Below are positions 37,863 to 50,720 of a stretch of 64,000 nucleotides of DNA, in pieces. This stretch comes from Pogonophryne albipinna (lineage: Eukaryota; Chordata; Actinopteri; Perciformes; Artedidraconidae). The translations under genes were made by a program, and so were the position numbers. Where the stretch lies: the NCBI GenBank assembly GCA_028583405.1, contig CM053264.1, positions 9,417,030-9,481,029 on the forward strand, written 5' to 3'. The notes under the pieces are model-generated. The model was given only the letters and a program-made list of their open reading frames with translations. It was not told the origin of the DNA and searched no databases. Numbering within the stretch: position 1 is the first letter of the stretch; each line of letters begins with the position of its first letter.

Positions 37863-38500
37863 TTAAGCCTCTTACACACCAAACTGACACCAAAGAACAG
37901 CAAAGAACACGTCCCGACGGCGCGTCGCCTCACGTCGCCTCACGTCTCCTGCGTCTTGGCCATGTGTCGCACTGGAACACACCGCAAAGACTTCAGCCGA
38001 TGGCAAAGTTGCACGTACGAACTGCGCATGCGTGAGTAGCAACAACTCTCCTTACCAGCAGGCGGCGGTAGTGTGTATTCGTCATTCAAAAGAGGCAACC
38101 GGAAGACAGACTGCGTGATAACCGAGAGAAGAAGAACAGACTGCGTGATATAAAGAAACAACAAATAGCGTGTGCGTTCCATTTTCCCTCTACAGCGAGA
38201 AGCTCATGGGGCTTTCCCGAACCTGCGTCGAGAGCTGGAGTTAAATAGTTTGTTTGGGTCCCTCACTTCCGTTTCGCTTCTCATGCACTGATTCGCTAAG
38301 CTGAACAGCCAATCAGAGTGATTTCGTGACCCGACGGCCTCCCGATTCAACATGTTGAATCGGCGGCGGAAGGTGTCGGCACGGCCGAAAAAACACACGA
38401 CGGTGCAGTACACACCAATCTGAGTAGGGCGACACGACACTCATCGACGGCCCAACATCTATCGACGCCGTAAATCGGCTTGGTGTGTAAGGAGCTTTAA
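37863..38500. mobile_element. TTAA-flanked element with CTTACACACCAA ends, 638 bases
   Basis: The left end is TTAAGCCTCTTACACACCAA. The right end, read inverted, is TTAAAGCTCCTTACACACCA. Each end carries TTAA (37863-37866 and 38497-38500). The interior is CpG-rich, with repeated CCTCACGTCGCC motifs and an ACAGACTGCGTGATA direct repeat at 38107 and 38138. It is non-autonomous. TTAA duplication suggests a piggyBac-type mechanism. Confidence 0.75.
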
Positions 38501-39274
38501 GAATGTTTGATGATTATCAGTTTAAAATGTAGATAACTAGATAACAAAGTATTGAGGTGTTGAGGGTAGTGTATTTAAGTGTTCAAAGTGAAAAAAGTCT
38601 TCAGTAGTGTGTGCTCCTATATGCATTAACATATTGAGCTAAAGGGGTCAATGGTCCATTTGCGGTCGCTGTGATTGCTTCTGAAATGGCACCGAGTCAG
38701 GAATGTTCATTTTCTCTGACAGCCCTCTCCCTTTAAAAGGCAGTGTGCAGCTTCTAGTGTGGGATGAAATAAGTACATACTGTGGATGTCGGATCAGATA
38801 GAAGAGTGAAAACACAGGACATTTCGCTTGAAGCATGCTGGAGGAAAATTATAACCTTTCCTAAACTAGCTACAAATGGTGCAAAATTACATGTTAGGTG
38901 AGTAAAGGGTTCAATGGTTTTTTGGTGTGTTTATATCTACTGTATGTGTGCTGCTTAATTTGTACTAATTTATAAAAGTGTTTCTTTCTGAGGGTTTTAG
39001 CTACTAAACAGGCAGGGAATTATTTTCCTTAATACTTATCCCTGCACTGTGAGGCATTTTCTCATGGTGTCGCAGACATATTGGAGTGGGCGGATGTGCA
39101 GACATCAGGACACGGCGATCTGTCCACAGTGACAGTCACACGTTTACTTTGCTGCAGTAGTCACACACTTAACGCAATGTGAGTTACCCTGATGCTCAAT
39201 CTTTCTAACGAGAGAAAGTCACTAATCTAGATTTGTTTGCACTTCCCTCAACCAAGGCCACATCTACACTATCC

Positions 39275-39470
39275 TAAGGAGGCCCTGTACTGCTTTTAGG
39301 GGTTTTCCTTTACTGTAGTGTGTTTTATAGGTATTTGTGCATGTAAATGGTCTGCAAAGTCTACATTTCCAAAGTTCACCCAACACCCTCTCCTCCTGCC
39401 TGAAACGCCTCCATTGGATTCCTTGAGAATATGAGAAGGCACACAATACAATATGAAACCACTGCACCCA
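39275..39470 (+). repeat. TTAA-MITE fragment, copy I
   Basis: It reads GAGGCCCTGTACTGC, TTTTAGGGGTTTTCC, TTTACTGTAGTGTGTTTTAT, TGCATGTAAATGGTCTGC and CCAAAGTTCACCCAAC. After about 39385 it diverges, and the right boundary is uncertain. The TTAA flank has decayed to CTAA. Confidence 0.6.
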
Positions 39471-40879
39471 AGTGAGCAAAATAGAATAAAAGTACATTTA
39501 GGACAACAAAAAAAACAGAATTGACATTAAGTTCAATGTTGGCACTTATTTTGAGGGGACAAAACGAACTGTCTTCAACACCCACATTTGCTGATGCATT
39601 GTGTACGCATTCACACTAAAGCTTAAGCTTCCCTCCACGATGGCCTTGGAAGACCACTGAGGAAACATTTCCATTAACCAGCGAGAGCAGCGGGCTACAC
39701 TTTGGGGGGCTGCTGGAGCAGGAACGTATATTAGGTATTTAGAGGTCTGCACAGTGCAGCGAGGTCAAACATACAGTAGAGCCCTGCAGGGCCTGTGTGC
39801 ACATGACCACGCTGATCTCTGATGTTTAAGATGCAGGAACAGGCAAGGAAACAGGATGCAGTCATATGGAACGGAGTGCAAGAAGGGGTCACAGAGGAAC
39901 ACACACGAGACAAGATCCATATGTGCAGAGACAGGAAACACACATGGACAAAGACAGGGGCGGCTGAGAAAAAAAACATGTGCCCTCCTGTCCCCTGGAG
40001 ACTCCCAGCCAGCGAGGAGCAGGGGGTCTTGGAGCTGTCAGACACCCCTTTGCCCACACATTCAGCTCTTTGTGCCACCGGGAAAGGCCTATTGGTTCCT
40101 AAGAATCAACGCTGTACACAAGCTTCCAGTTTCAACAGTACAACTTTTTTTTAAACTCACAGAACACACTCTGCTGGAGAGCCATAGAAAAACTATTTCC
40201 TTTTCAATTTTGTGTTTTTATTTTAATGGCAGCTGTCAGATTTGTCAGGAGATATTGCCCACTTTGTTTTCACACTCCATGGCTTTCATCCTTTGGAAAA
40301 TGTCAAATATTATCTTTCACACTGTCGGCATTATCGGAGCAGTGCGTGCAATGAGTCACGTCTATGCACATATCCTTACATAATTTAGGGTGCTCAAGTA
40401 TTCTGTCTGTTGAGTTGCCCTGCATTCAAAAGTAATCCGTGTGGAGGTTAGAAAGTTGAATTATGGAAGACATGCATTCAATGTACATTGTAGCGTCTGC
40501 TTATTATTGTTCTTCAATGCACTAAAGTAAAGTACATGAATCCTACTTTGTGTCCATGTCGTATACATGTCATTCAAGCTGTGGAGAGCTGCTCTTACAG
40601 CACAATGAGAAAATGAAACTCTTTTTCTTTCCAGAGACCACACTGGCCACTCAGACTGTAAAGCAGGACAGTCAACAAGTTTGTCATAATAGGATCAAGG
40701 CACACAAATTGTGTAGCCTTAAAAAAAAAAACATACACATAAAGACAGTAATTTCAATGCTGATTTATTCAGTGAGGCATATAAGGAAGCATATTTACTT
40801 GGGTAATGTAATGTTTGAGGTACATTGTCGGAGCATTTTCAATCTATGTCACTTTATATTTCCAATCAACTACCTTTTG

Positions 40880-41103
40880 GAAGCTGATATTGTTTGGTTT
40901 ACTCCACTACATTTGTTTTGGCAACTTTTTCTAGTTACTTCAAATTCAAATGAATAGCTAATACACAATATACATGAACTCATAAATAATGGGAGTATCA
41001 TTACAGGTTAAAAAATATCCAAAGGGTTTTGTGCATGTAAATGGACAATTTAGTATTGCTACTTTTACTCAAATATACGATCTGAGTACTTTTCCCATCA
41101 CTG
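40880..41103 (-). repeat. Right part of a CAGTGGTGG-type hAT-like MITE
   Basis: It contains TTTACTCCACTACATTTG, TTTCTAGTTACTTC, then GTATTGCTACTTTTACTC, ATCTGAGTACTTTTCCC and ATCACTG at 41097-41103. These are the blocks expected at the end of the element whose other end appears at 11055. The left boundary is not resolved, and a short 'ttttgtgcatgtaaatgg' motif at 41029 is shared with the TTAA-MITE. Confidence 0.5.
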
Positions 41104-41633
41104 GATCTATTAGAGTTTTAACAAAATAAAACACCAATGTGTACTAATAACATGTATTGCAAATATATATATATATATTTTCCAAAACATAGCTTCCAAA
41201 TAAAAAGTGTCTTCAAGAATATGACATTTTGGCTGCATTCTTTTTTACACTGAATATGTTTTAGTAAGAAGTGCTCAGATTGTAGTTAGAGAGTTGAGAT
41301 CCTCGTGAGAAAACACGGTCTAATTTATATCTCAATAAAGACAGTGAGTGGGCGAGTGAGCACAGTGCAGCACGGTTCAATATGATCTGATTATAGTGTC
41401 TGCAGAGAAAACACCGCCAACATTTCCTTCAGAACAGCTTTAAGGTTTCCATTGTGCCTTTGTTTCCCACACTGAGGCATCATAGGATTCCTATCACTGT
41501 CAGTGGACATGCTGGCAGTGTGCTGGGCACACTGTGGCCTGCCTGCGGGGACGCTGACTTCCCTACAGCCGTTCCCTGTCACAGTAGCCCATAATTGGCC
41601 CCCTGCTTCTCACCAGAAAGTGCCTTAGTGTGA

Positions 41634-41670
41634 GTGTGTGTGTGCCTGTATATGTGTGTGTGTGTGTCGG
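41634..41670. repeat. Interrupted TG tract
   Basis: GTGTGTGT runs separated by CCTGTATA, about 35 bases. Confidence 0.8.
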
Positions 41671-44390
41671 TGCGCATACGTGTTGGCTCGCCTGTCAAAC
41701 TCTGGGATGACGCACAGAACCATGCGTACCACAGATCCCTGAACTGTTATGAAGACATTCTGTCAGCTTAGAGTTGCTGGGAACTGCTGAGATAGTTCAA
41801 TCTGCAAGCTTTTCCACAAGGTTAAAGTTGGGGATTTTCTGGAAGGATGTGCCATATCTGATCGCGGTGGAATAGTGCCGGAATAATAGATGTAGGAAAA
41901 TGATGAAAACGCAATGCAGGGAGCGAGATTTGGCCGCAATGGCAGAAATGTGATATGGAAGAACAATTCTTTGTTATCAGTTGGAAATGTGGGCTCTCAA
42001 GTCGTGAGTATAATTTGAGGCCGGCTTTAGTGTGGAATATGGAGGGAATGTGAAGGGGAAGGACATTGCTTTCATGTCAACATGCTTGTACAGTATGAGA
42101 GCTTGTACAACATTCAACGTAGCACAGCAAGCTCATATCAAGCTGGTTACTAAGGAGTGTTTTCTGTGCACCAACAAGAGCCCATTAAGCTCCAACCAGG
42201 GACAATACTCTCTGGTACATTAGGTTTCCAAAGAAACTACAATGAATCCACACAACACAGCCACATGACTCCACCACAAGTATGTTAAACCAACAGGAGT
42301 GGGATTCAGAAGGTAACTCACCATATGATGCTGTTATCGCATGATACCAGACTTAATGAATGATTATGTTTTCTTTATACTTGTTTCTTTCAAATGAAAC
42401 AATATGTGAAGAAAACCATCTATTTCATGCATGCAGATCATTTTTGCAAAAAGCTGTATCCTTATACAATTCATCCAATGTCTATCTACACTTTTGAGTC
42501 CCCTCCTTCCTCTCCTCCCTTGGGGTCAAACAGAGGAGGTGCTGCTCCTGTTGACAAGTGAGGCCTGGGGGGGACGGGGTAGCAGAGACCTGTGATGTGT
42601 CCATCCTCTGGAGAGGTGAGTCTGACAGTGAGGAGAACTATAAGCGGAGGTGCTGTCAGATTATGCAGCAGCCCTGAGGCGCAATGCATTAGGGGGGTTA
42701 GTCAAGAGTGTTGTTGTATATTTTCAATGACAACGGTTTGAAAAGTGGCCATTGATGCTGAGCTTCTAGAAGAAACAATGATTTAAGAGAAGAATATAGT
42801 GGAACATAGTGTCTGTATGTTAAATCTTAACTTTGTTGAGGGAAACATTATACTTTTTTATGAAGAGGTAAACGCTGCTAATGCCTGTTAAGTCATTTTC
42901 TGTACATATGCTCTTGTGTGCAACAAATAGAGCCAAGGACGATGAACCACCCTGGAGAAAGTAAGCCAGATAGACACAAGATAGAAAGACTGTGAGTCAT
43001 CACAACACTAAACTTTTACAATACCTCAATCTGTAGCGGTTCGCACATTGAGTAATAATTTTAACGGGACTGACAGTGCGGCAGCAACAGTTTAGTGAGG
43101 TCGATACAACATTTAATTAAGAGGAGCGTCGCAGTTATCAAGAACACTCCAAACTCTGTTTTGTAATAGCAATGGTTCATATTAGGATGATTGTCAATCA
43201 GAGTAAGCAACGGCACAAGATGTTTTCTCTAATCTCAAGAGGTGAGCACGAAACCAACCCATTCTTTGTATTTGTGCTGCTGTGTAGATTTGTAGGGTCC
43301 ATGGGCCAAAGACTATTTGCAAAGAAATGCCGCTGCACCAGCACACCTGACACTGAGCACTCCTTATTCCAAATACATGTTGCTGCACTAGGCACATTTA
43401 CATGTTTTTGATAAAAACATACATTTCATCATCTTCATGGCTTCGCTTCCTTTTATCTCTGCCATACTGCAAAAACAGAAGTAGAAAGACTTCCAATTAA
43501 GCTAATGTGGGTTAAGAGGAATGATTTAAATTATGTTTAGTGCCCTGTCAATCATCAGTGATGGTGTTAGTAGTGTGCAGAAGGAACCGACAGAGATGTA
43601 TGAGATGCAAGTGAGGAGTAGGCGGACAGAGGGGACGAGAGCAATTCAGAAATAGACACACTGCAGAAGGCCATGTATAAAAACTAGATGAGAAATGACA
43701 AAGTGTGAAAGGTAAGGAGGAGAGAGAACCGGGCAGGGAGGCTCGAAGAGGCAAAACTCAGATTGGAAACGATAGGGCGAGTACACGAGAAACAAAATAG
43801 AGGGGTGCAGAGCCACAGCAGAGATTACAGATTTGCACGCAACTACTCTTTTCAGCTGACACAGGAGAAACGCTACACTGTAGATTCGCATAACGAGACC
43901 ACTGGACCATCATTAAAATCCAGAGGCCGCAAGACAAACCGAGCCCCACCTGACTGTCGGCTGTTGGGGCCCCCCAGAGAAACGCGCCTTGTTGAACCTG
44001 CTCCTCTTCTGTCAGCACTTTCATAAATAATTCACCGAGCACTCTGGGGCAACGGAGCCATGGAGTGTACTGTACTTCTCCTCCCCTGTCTTTCCCTGCT
44101 CTATTTTATTGCCCCATATTTGCAAAACACAAACAAGATGGGCTCATTTGCATAGCTGGAGGAGACCTCAGGGTGCAGGTCATCAGAGCAGTGAACTATG
44201 CAGGAACTTTAACAGGAAAGTGTTGACACAGACTTAGGGTCAGTGCGGCAGGAAGTTTTCAAGTGTGTTTACAGTATAACAATAGAGTGGTGCAGTGATG
44301 ACATATGTTATACACCGATGCAGAAGTAAGCATCACAAGGGCTTCGCAAACGCAATCGCCAGAAGTAACTAGCAAACGTTAGGTTATAAA

Positions 44391-44778
44391 CGAGCTATGG
44401 CATGGTCACATATGAAGCCATTTCTGTGTTTGTTACGATACATGTTTTTTGAGTCACTATAGGTGGTGGGCGTGTCATTGGATTTGTGTGGGGACGTTTG
44501 TGCTTATATTCGGTTGCTTTTACCTGCGCACTTTGTAATAGATGGGGGAGTGAGCTAGAGAAGGACAATTTTTGTTGACCGCACGCACGCACGCATACAA
44601 GGATATACGTATATGGATATGGAATATTGCATTTTTGCTTTGGAAAGAAAAGGTCAAACGCATACTGTGTTGGAAAGACTGAGTTTTTGCGCGTCCACAG
44701 TGTTTTTTCTCTTGTTTAGTCCATCGCGGCACTTTTTTTAAGATTACTGCCGCAATACGAGCTATGGCATGGTCACAT
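44391..44778 (+). repeat. 21-base direct repeat bracketing 346 bases
   Basis: CGAGCTATGGCATGGTCACA plus T occurs exactly at 44391-44411 and again at 44758-44778. TTGTTTAGTCCATCG (44714) and TTTGTTTAGTTCATTG (44841) are also similar, so this could be a diverged tandem duplication. A retroposon target duplication is the alternative, but no poly-A tail is seen. Confidence 0.6.
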
Positions 44779-46686
44779 GACTTTACGTGTCAGAAAGAAA
44801 TACAGATATGGAAGTAAATGTTCCTATTTTGTTCTGATGCTTTGTTTAGTTCATTGTCGTGCAACTCTGATGCTTTAATGGATATTGAAACGTACGTGCA
44901 GAGGTCGAAAGGGAGACTTTCAAAAGGCAGCCATTTCCTCTTTTTCTCTCATCACCGTCACACTTTTTAGTCTTGTGGGAAAATCAGTCACATTATGATC
45001 ATTTTAAGGACCGTCAGTGACCTTTAGTACTGCAAGAAACGAGATACAGTAGTTCCTGGAATAATTTAGCTGCACTGAAGGACTATTTGGGGAATCATTT
45101 TGGTAGTAAGAGGCCCACAACTTGATAAAGGTTTGTGGTGGAAGGATACTTTAACACCTAAAAAAGGAAGCAAAGCTAATGGAAAATGTCTTATAGTTTT
45201 GTGTTAAAGAGAGCCTATTATAATTGTTGTGGTTTTACCCCCCCCCAAAAAAAACAGGGCATATTAGAGAATTACATCTATAACTACAAATGCTGAAACT
45301 CGGTTTAAGTAAGTACAAACTGCTAAAGAAACGATTATCTTTCTCGCCTGTTATATCTGGTTCAGCTCCACATCAACACAGATAAAAAGGGTGAATTACT
45401 TTCACATACAATGGGCAAACTGGATGTCTCTCAGCACAGAAAATATATATATTAGTTACATTTGAGCAATGTCTTCCATTGATTAAGAGAGATTGGTGGC
45501 CTTGAAAGGAAATAAAAGAATCTGTGCATTGATAAACATAATTGTGGCGTTTTCTTAAGGGGTGAAATCAAATGTTCTTGCCAGGTTTCAGCATCTGTAA
45601 CCATGGACTTATTTGTATTTGAGAAAGTTACTGAACCGGCTTTCCTCGCTGTCCGTTTTTTCTCAGAATACACTAGTATTTTTTGTAAAACATCACAGCA
45701 GCCTCTGCACCAACTGACCCTCCCACTACCACCCCTCTCCGTCTTATCTTCTCCCTCAGTCCCTCAATGCACCATCCGTATTCTGAGAGGGGAGAAAATA
45801 GTCCATTTAACCTTTTTGACAACTGGTATAAATTGCTGACACAGACTTGTATCATAAATATCATTGCATAGTGCAGCAGGGCTAAACTGGAGCTATGATG
45901 TCCAAAAGTACACACAAATAATGTGTGCTTTTATCCTGCAGCATTACACAACATCTGAGGAGGTAACAACACGAGCAATGACTCATCAAAGCGTCCTTGA
46001 AATCCTCACACTACTCATTTAACATTAGAAAAGACAAGTGGATTATGCCTAATTTTCTGTGTTGTCTAATATCTGGAACAATAGAGGGTCCATTAGGCGC
46101 AGTGCACAGACTTGACTAATTTAATAGCAGTATATGATAGAGTGAGTAACCATTTAAGATAAAGGAGATGGAAATTAGGAGCATTTAAGCCGGAGATTCA
46201 GATTTGTCTGGTCCCTTGGTACAGTGCATTTGTTGAAAAAGAATATCCTTCTGTGTAATCAAACACTACTTATTCTTGCTTGTGGGAAACGTGTGTGTTG
46301 TCTAATCACTAAGAGTGAGGTACACTGTGATGTCTAAGCGATGACATTTGCATATGTCTCAGTAGCTCTCTTTGATAGAGGCTCCACAAACGCCTGACTG
46401 AAACAGATTCTTCTTCCAGCAGTGGCTGTTCAATGAGACGTGGGGGGTAAAACCAAGCCTTATTGGTGACTGAAAGGTAATTCGTATCTTGGTGTTCTGT
46501 GTATTACAAGGGCAAAATATGTTCCTGCTGCTAATGATGAGCTGCTGAGTGAGAAAGACACGATGCCTTCGCTGAGCTAATAATAAGCAGGGACAAGAGA
46601 AAAGATTTAAACCGAAAAGTAAGAAATGAGAGGAAGACGACAACAGCCTCTGCCAGCATGCACACACAAGAGAGTCATGCAAGAAC

Positions 46687-46846
46687 TTAAAGGGGCCCTA
46701 TATGTTTTTGCGGGTTTTCCTTTCCTGTAGTGTGTTATATATTTTTATGTAAAACATTTCTTGAACATTAAAGTATGTTAACATGTCAGAGTAGAGGCAC
46801 AACATTCAAATATGAAACCTTACATTTGCATAATAGTCCTTCTTAA
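46687..46846 (+). mobile_element. TTAA-MITE, short deletion copy J with both ends
   Basis: TTAA at 46687-46690 precedes AGGGGCCCTATATG, TTTTCCTTTCCTGTAGTG and TGTTATAT. After an internal deletion come CTTGAACATTAAAGTATG, TGTCAGAGTAGAGGCAC and ATAATAGTCCTTC, then TTAA at 46843-46846. At 160 bases it is the clearest case with both TTAA flanks. Confidence 0.78.
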
Positions 46847-47610
46847 TACTACCAAGGTCAATGTGAAGGTACAGGAGACCTCACCCACTCCCAGTATTCG
46901 TAATGCAATGAATTCAGACAACTAGTGTCTTAAATATGAACTCATATCTCCCTGCACTCTGAGCCCTAAAGAGCCGTTGCAGTTCACCATCTAGGGCTCA
47001 GTTCCTTCATTGAACCACACAGTGTTCTCCGTTATCAGCCTTTTATATTTCATGCTAAAGTATCACAAATGACTAGTTCTTTTTGACACGAAAACTGAAA
47101 GGCCTGTTCGCCAGCAGGTCAAAGGGTTATCTGTGCAATGAAAGGCAGACAAACAGTGAGTGGGATTTGGTCTGATTTCACAGCAGAACAGAGGTGACTG
47201 ACAACCTGTGAGATCCGTCCCCGGCGCATGATAATAGGGGCTTGGAATATGCCGAGAGAAATGAATTGGATCTCACAGGGCTCAGGTTTTTTGGTGAATT
47301 GCTTTGAACTATTCTCGAAAAAGAAAATCCCTCAAGTCACGCTGTGAATTTTTGTCGTGGCATCAATGGTCTAACATAAGTGCACTAAAAAGTGTGTTTC
47401 AATACATCTGTTTTGATGTGATTTTGGAAATGGGAATTGCAAGGATTTATTAAACAAATAGTTTTCTGTGAATTAATTTCCTCAATTTTGCAAAAATGTT
47501 GTCTATGGAGTCTTAAAACCAGCAGATGACCAAAACAATACAACTCAAGGTCCACTTAAAAGAAGAAAGAATTCATCAAATAATGATAACAATGAGGTCA
47601 ACATAAATGT

Positions 47611-48107
47611 AATACTTTTTAAGACCTTTTTTAAGACCCTGTCCATACATTTGCAGACCTCATCGCCACTTCGAGTTCTAACCGGTTACCTTGGCGACAC
47701 ACTTCACCTCACATTTACTATATACAGTATTGATTGTCCTTCCTCCTTATCTTCCAACCATTTGGACGCAGACTTGCATTTCCCCATAACGATGTTGTTT
47801 AACAACCGGCGTAAACGGGCCTTCGCGCGCCATCAAGCAGTGAGCGTGCGATGTCCTGTTCAGATGACGTCAAACCCAACGGGATGCCATCAATAAACTA
47901 CACAGAATCACACTACAAACCTATGCAATGATTACATTCAGGCAGACTGTAGAATACAACCTCTTTGGACAATTTATAGACTTATTGAAAACAAGCTACA
48001 AAATGTAATTCCTTGGAAAATGCCGTTTAATACTTTTTAATAGCCTTAATTTTCGCTAAATTGATTTATCAACTTTTAATACTTTTTAAGACCCTGCGGA
48101 CACCCTG
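47611..48107 (-). mobile_element. hAT-like MITE with CAGGGTGTCCGCAGGG end
   Basis: Read on the minus strand from 48107 it begins CAGGGTGTCCGCAGGG, then TCTTAAAAAGTATTAAAAG, TGATAAATCAATTTAGCG and TATTAAACGGC. The other end near 47611-47640 shows the inverted counterpart (AATACTTTTTAAGACC, TTTTTTAAGACCCTG) in degraded form. A dispersed fish repeat of this type is familiar to me. I saw no clear 8-base target duplication. Confidence 0.6.
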
Positions 48108-48570
48108 TTAAAGGAGCGTCAGAAAAGTTCCATTAGTTCAGTAAGTGTAGAAGAAAAAACAACTACTGCAGCCAGACCATTTTTCAAGTGGACTGTTTTT
48201 GCCCATGAGGTGGAACATCCTTCAGGTGAATCCCTGATCCTCCTTATCACCTCTCTTAGCCTCTCCAAACAGGTCTTATCGCCTCCTGAACAGTAATTAA
48301 CAGGAATTACACAGAGCGCCTATCCGCTCAGCTCACGTCCTGACCGCGCTGAGCCCTTTCCCATTTAGGACCCGTCTGCTGGGAGATTACCGCTGAGAGG
48401 GGCTAGCTGTTCCATCAGGAGGCGCGACACAACTGTTGAGCTTTTGAGCAAAGCTTTGGTCACAGCATTGGACACGTTGGCAGATAAAGGTAAAGTTGGG
48501 TGCTAGGGTGACGTTTAATTTACTGGACTTCTTTCTGTGGATTGATATGACTGCACATAGTCTCTTGATC

Positions 48571-48604
48571 CTCCTTAGCAACCGTCTGTTTTCTCCTTAG
48601 CAAC
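48571..48604 (+). repeat. Tandem CTCCTTAGCAAC pair
   Basis: CTCCTTAGCAAC occurs at 48571 and 48593, a 22-base period, each followed by CGTCTG or GGTCTT. TTAGCAAC resembles an RFX X-box half site, but function is unproven. Confidence 0.45.
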
Positions 48605-49337
48605 GGTCTTTTAGCGACAATTAACAACCTTACCTGTGAAATGTCCAAATTGATCAGAATCAGCCATGCAACTAAGCCATTTGATAAAGAGTAGCCAATA
48701 TGAGAAAAAAACATAATAAGTATAACAAGTGTGTGTCTTACATAAGGTTATCATAGTGTTTTTGAAATGCAACCTCTACTTTGGATATTAAGGAGATGTA
48801 GGGAGAGTTAACAATTTCAAATGCTCCGAAAAAATGATTTAAGGTGAATTGAAGGTTTGTGAGCTGGATAATTTCCTGCCTTTCAGCTGTGTAGCTTTTT
48901 AAATAGAAAAGGAGCTTTAACTAAAAAACAATCAAAGAAATGTATTCACATAATTCCCACTTCTAATCGAAGGGGAAACAAATAAAGATGAAAGGATGGA
49001 CAATAGTCCACGACACATCTCAGACGGCCCCTTTCTCTATTTATTTTCTTTCTCCATTTGAGCCGTGCACACTCTAAATGTTTAACAGGATCCTTGAGAA
49101 AAGCCTCTCCACTTCTGTTTCCGTGGCAACTGGCATGCATTGGAATTGATGACATCTCCTGATCGCCCACTTACTTTGCACTAAAAACACGCCAGTGAAC
49201 TTCGCCAGTGCCTTTTTCCCTTGCAGAAAGACAACACACATTTTCCCACAGATGAGGGGAAAGGATGCTGCCAAATATTTCTATTACGTCCATCTTAAAC
49301 CAGCAGCATAGTTGAATTACTTTAGAAGAGCACCAGT

Positions 49338-49440
49338 GACTTTGGGATTTTAGCCTTTGCAGACCATTTACATGCACACAAACCTATATTACAGACTACA
49401 GGAAAGGGGAAACCCCAAAATCACAATAGGGCCCCTTTAA
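49338..49440 (-). repeat. TTAA-MITE fragment, copy K
   Basis: It reads GACTTTGGGATTTTAGCC, TTTGCAGACCATTTACATG, ATATTACAGACTACAGG, AAAGGGGAAACCCC and CAATAGGGCCCC, then TTTAA. The terminus is intact at TTAA 49437-49440, and the other half is missing. Confidence 0.72.
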
Positions 49441-50702
49441 ATAGTGCAAGGGAAATGCATTCAGTGAATAAGACTGGCCAATCGTTCTAAAATCAAATAA
49501 TTCAACATGACAAGCCTAACAGGGTGTCAATAATTCATGGTCTGCTGAGTGGGGAGATTTGTATGTCTCACTAACCAATGTGAATAGGGTTTCAGCTTTA
49601 ATGGCTGTCTTTTTAGCTCCACCTCGAAGCTGCAAACTCTGAGAGAAAGAGTGAAACTCTGTTCTTTCGGACCATCTAGTTAAGCGTTTTTGTCTAACAG
49701 TGTCCCCATACCTCACACTTTCATTCTCTCCCTTAATTAACATAGACGGGCAGCCAGACAGCTCCGGAGGCCAGAACCCATAGCAAGAGCGCTTGCTGTC
49801 ACCTTGTTACCACCGTAATGGGTTCAGACGAGGTCCCTCTGACACAGGGGAGAGGGGAAATTAATTCATGAAGCCCGGCCCTGCGTACTCTCCACTTTGC
49901 CTTTGTCTCCCTTTGCCCTTCCTCCCTTCCCACGTCCCTCCACCTACACAGCCCCGCTTAAACTGTTGGCACCACACAACGGAGAACATATTCAACATAA
50001 TCACGCTGCACGCACCATCAACCGGACGCACACTTCATTCAGCTTCAGTAGGACCACGCGCTGACAGAAAATTAACAAACATTCCTGGAGTGTCCATTAA
50101 AATGTATTCATTAACTCTGAGCCACATTTCATCCACTGTTGGTTTTGTTTGTGAGTGTTTACAACTCAACAATAAAAATGCAAATACTCAAAAAGTCAAC
50201 AGCGCAGAGGCGTCAGTGATCGCTTGTTTAAACACTCTCTCAAGTGCTCCTACCTTTCGACAGTCAGAGGACAGCAGAGGCATGGGGCCGTCAAATAGCT
50301 GCATGTCATGCATGATAGCAAGAGTCAAGGCAGTGCTGTCAGCGCAATTAACACACTGACTCATTCTGCAGGCCTGAAGGAGGTCAAGAACATAGAAAAC
50401 ATTTCCTTGACTTACGATGAATGAAAGGCAGGCTTTATTTCATTTGAACCCGAGACACTTCCTTGGTGGTTCGTCCCTCTGAAGGAATAGCTTTTTGAAT
50501 AACATGTTTTTATTTGATTTACTTTGATAAAATCGAAAGTTGTGGAAATTTGAAAGAATATGTCTATTATCTACATTTTCCCCACATAGGTTTTGTGCAC
50601 ATCCTCTCTTATTACTCTTACGCTAATTTGTTTGTTTAATACGATTATGTTGTGACTCTCTAGATTTCTCTATTTCTTTTTCCCACAGTCAATAATCCTT
50701 AA

Positions 50703-50720
50703 CCCCCCCCCCCCCCCCCC
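50703..50720 (+). repeat. C18 homopolymer
   Basis: Eighteen consecutive C. The exact length is likely to be unreliable in short-read data. Confidence 0.9.

Larger units (their letters stand above)
38501..46686. other. Intronic stretch, sparse repeats
   Basis: It contains MITE copy I, the hAT-like fragment ending at 41103, a TG tract and the 44.4 kb direct repeat. TTAAAGAGAGCCTATTATA near 45204 may be another MITE relic. The longest open frames (39856-40383, 40550-40957) show no domain or splice context. Confidence 0.5.

Noticed and set aside
39856..40383. 175-codon plus-strand frame
   Set aside because: No family resemblance, and it overlaps another chance frame of similar quality.
40550..40957. 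135-codon plus-strand frame
   Set aside because: Low-quality composition; it runs into a hAT-like repeat fragment and has no domain.
49868..50359. 163-codon plus-strand frame as a possible gene
   Set aside because: Irregular composition, no recognisable domain, and no splice sites or promoter seen.
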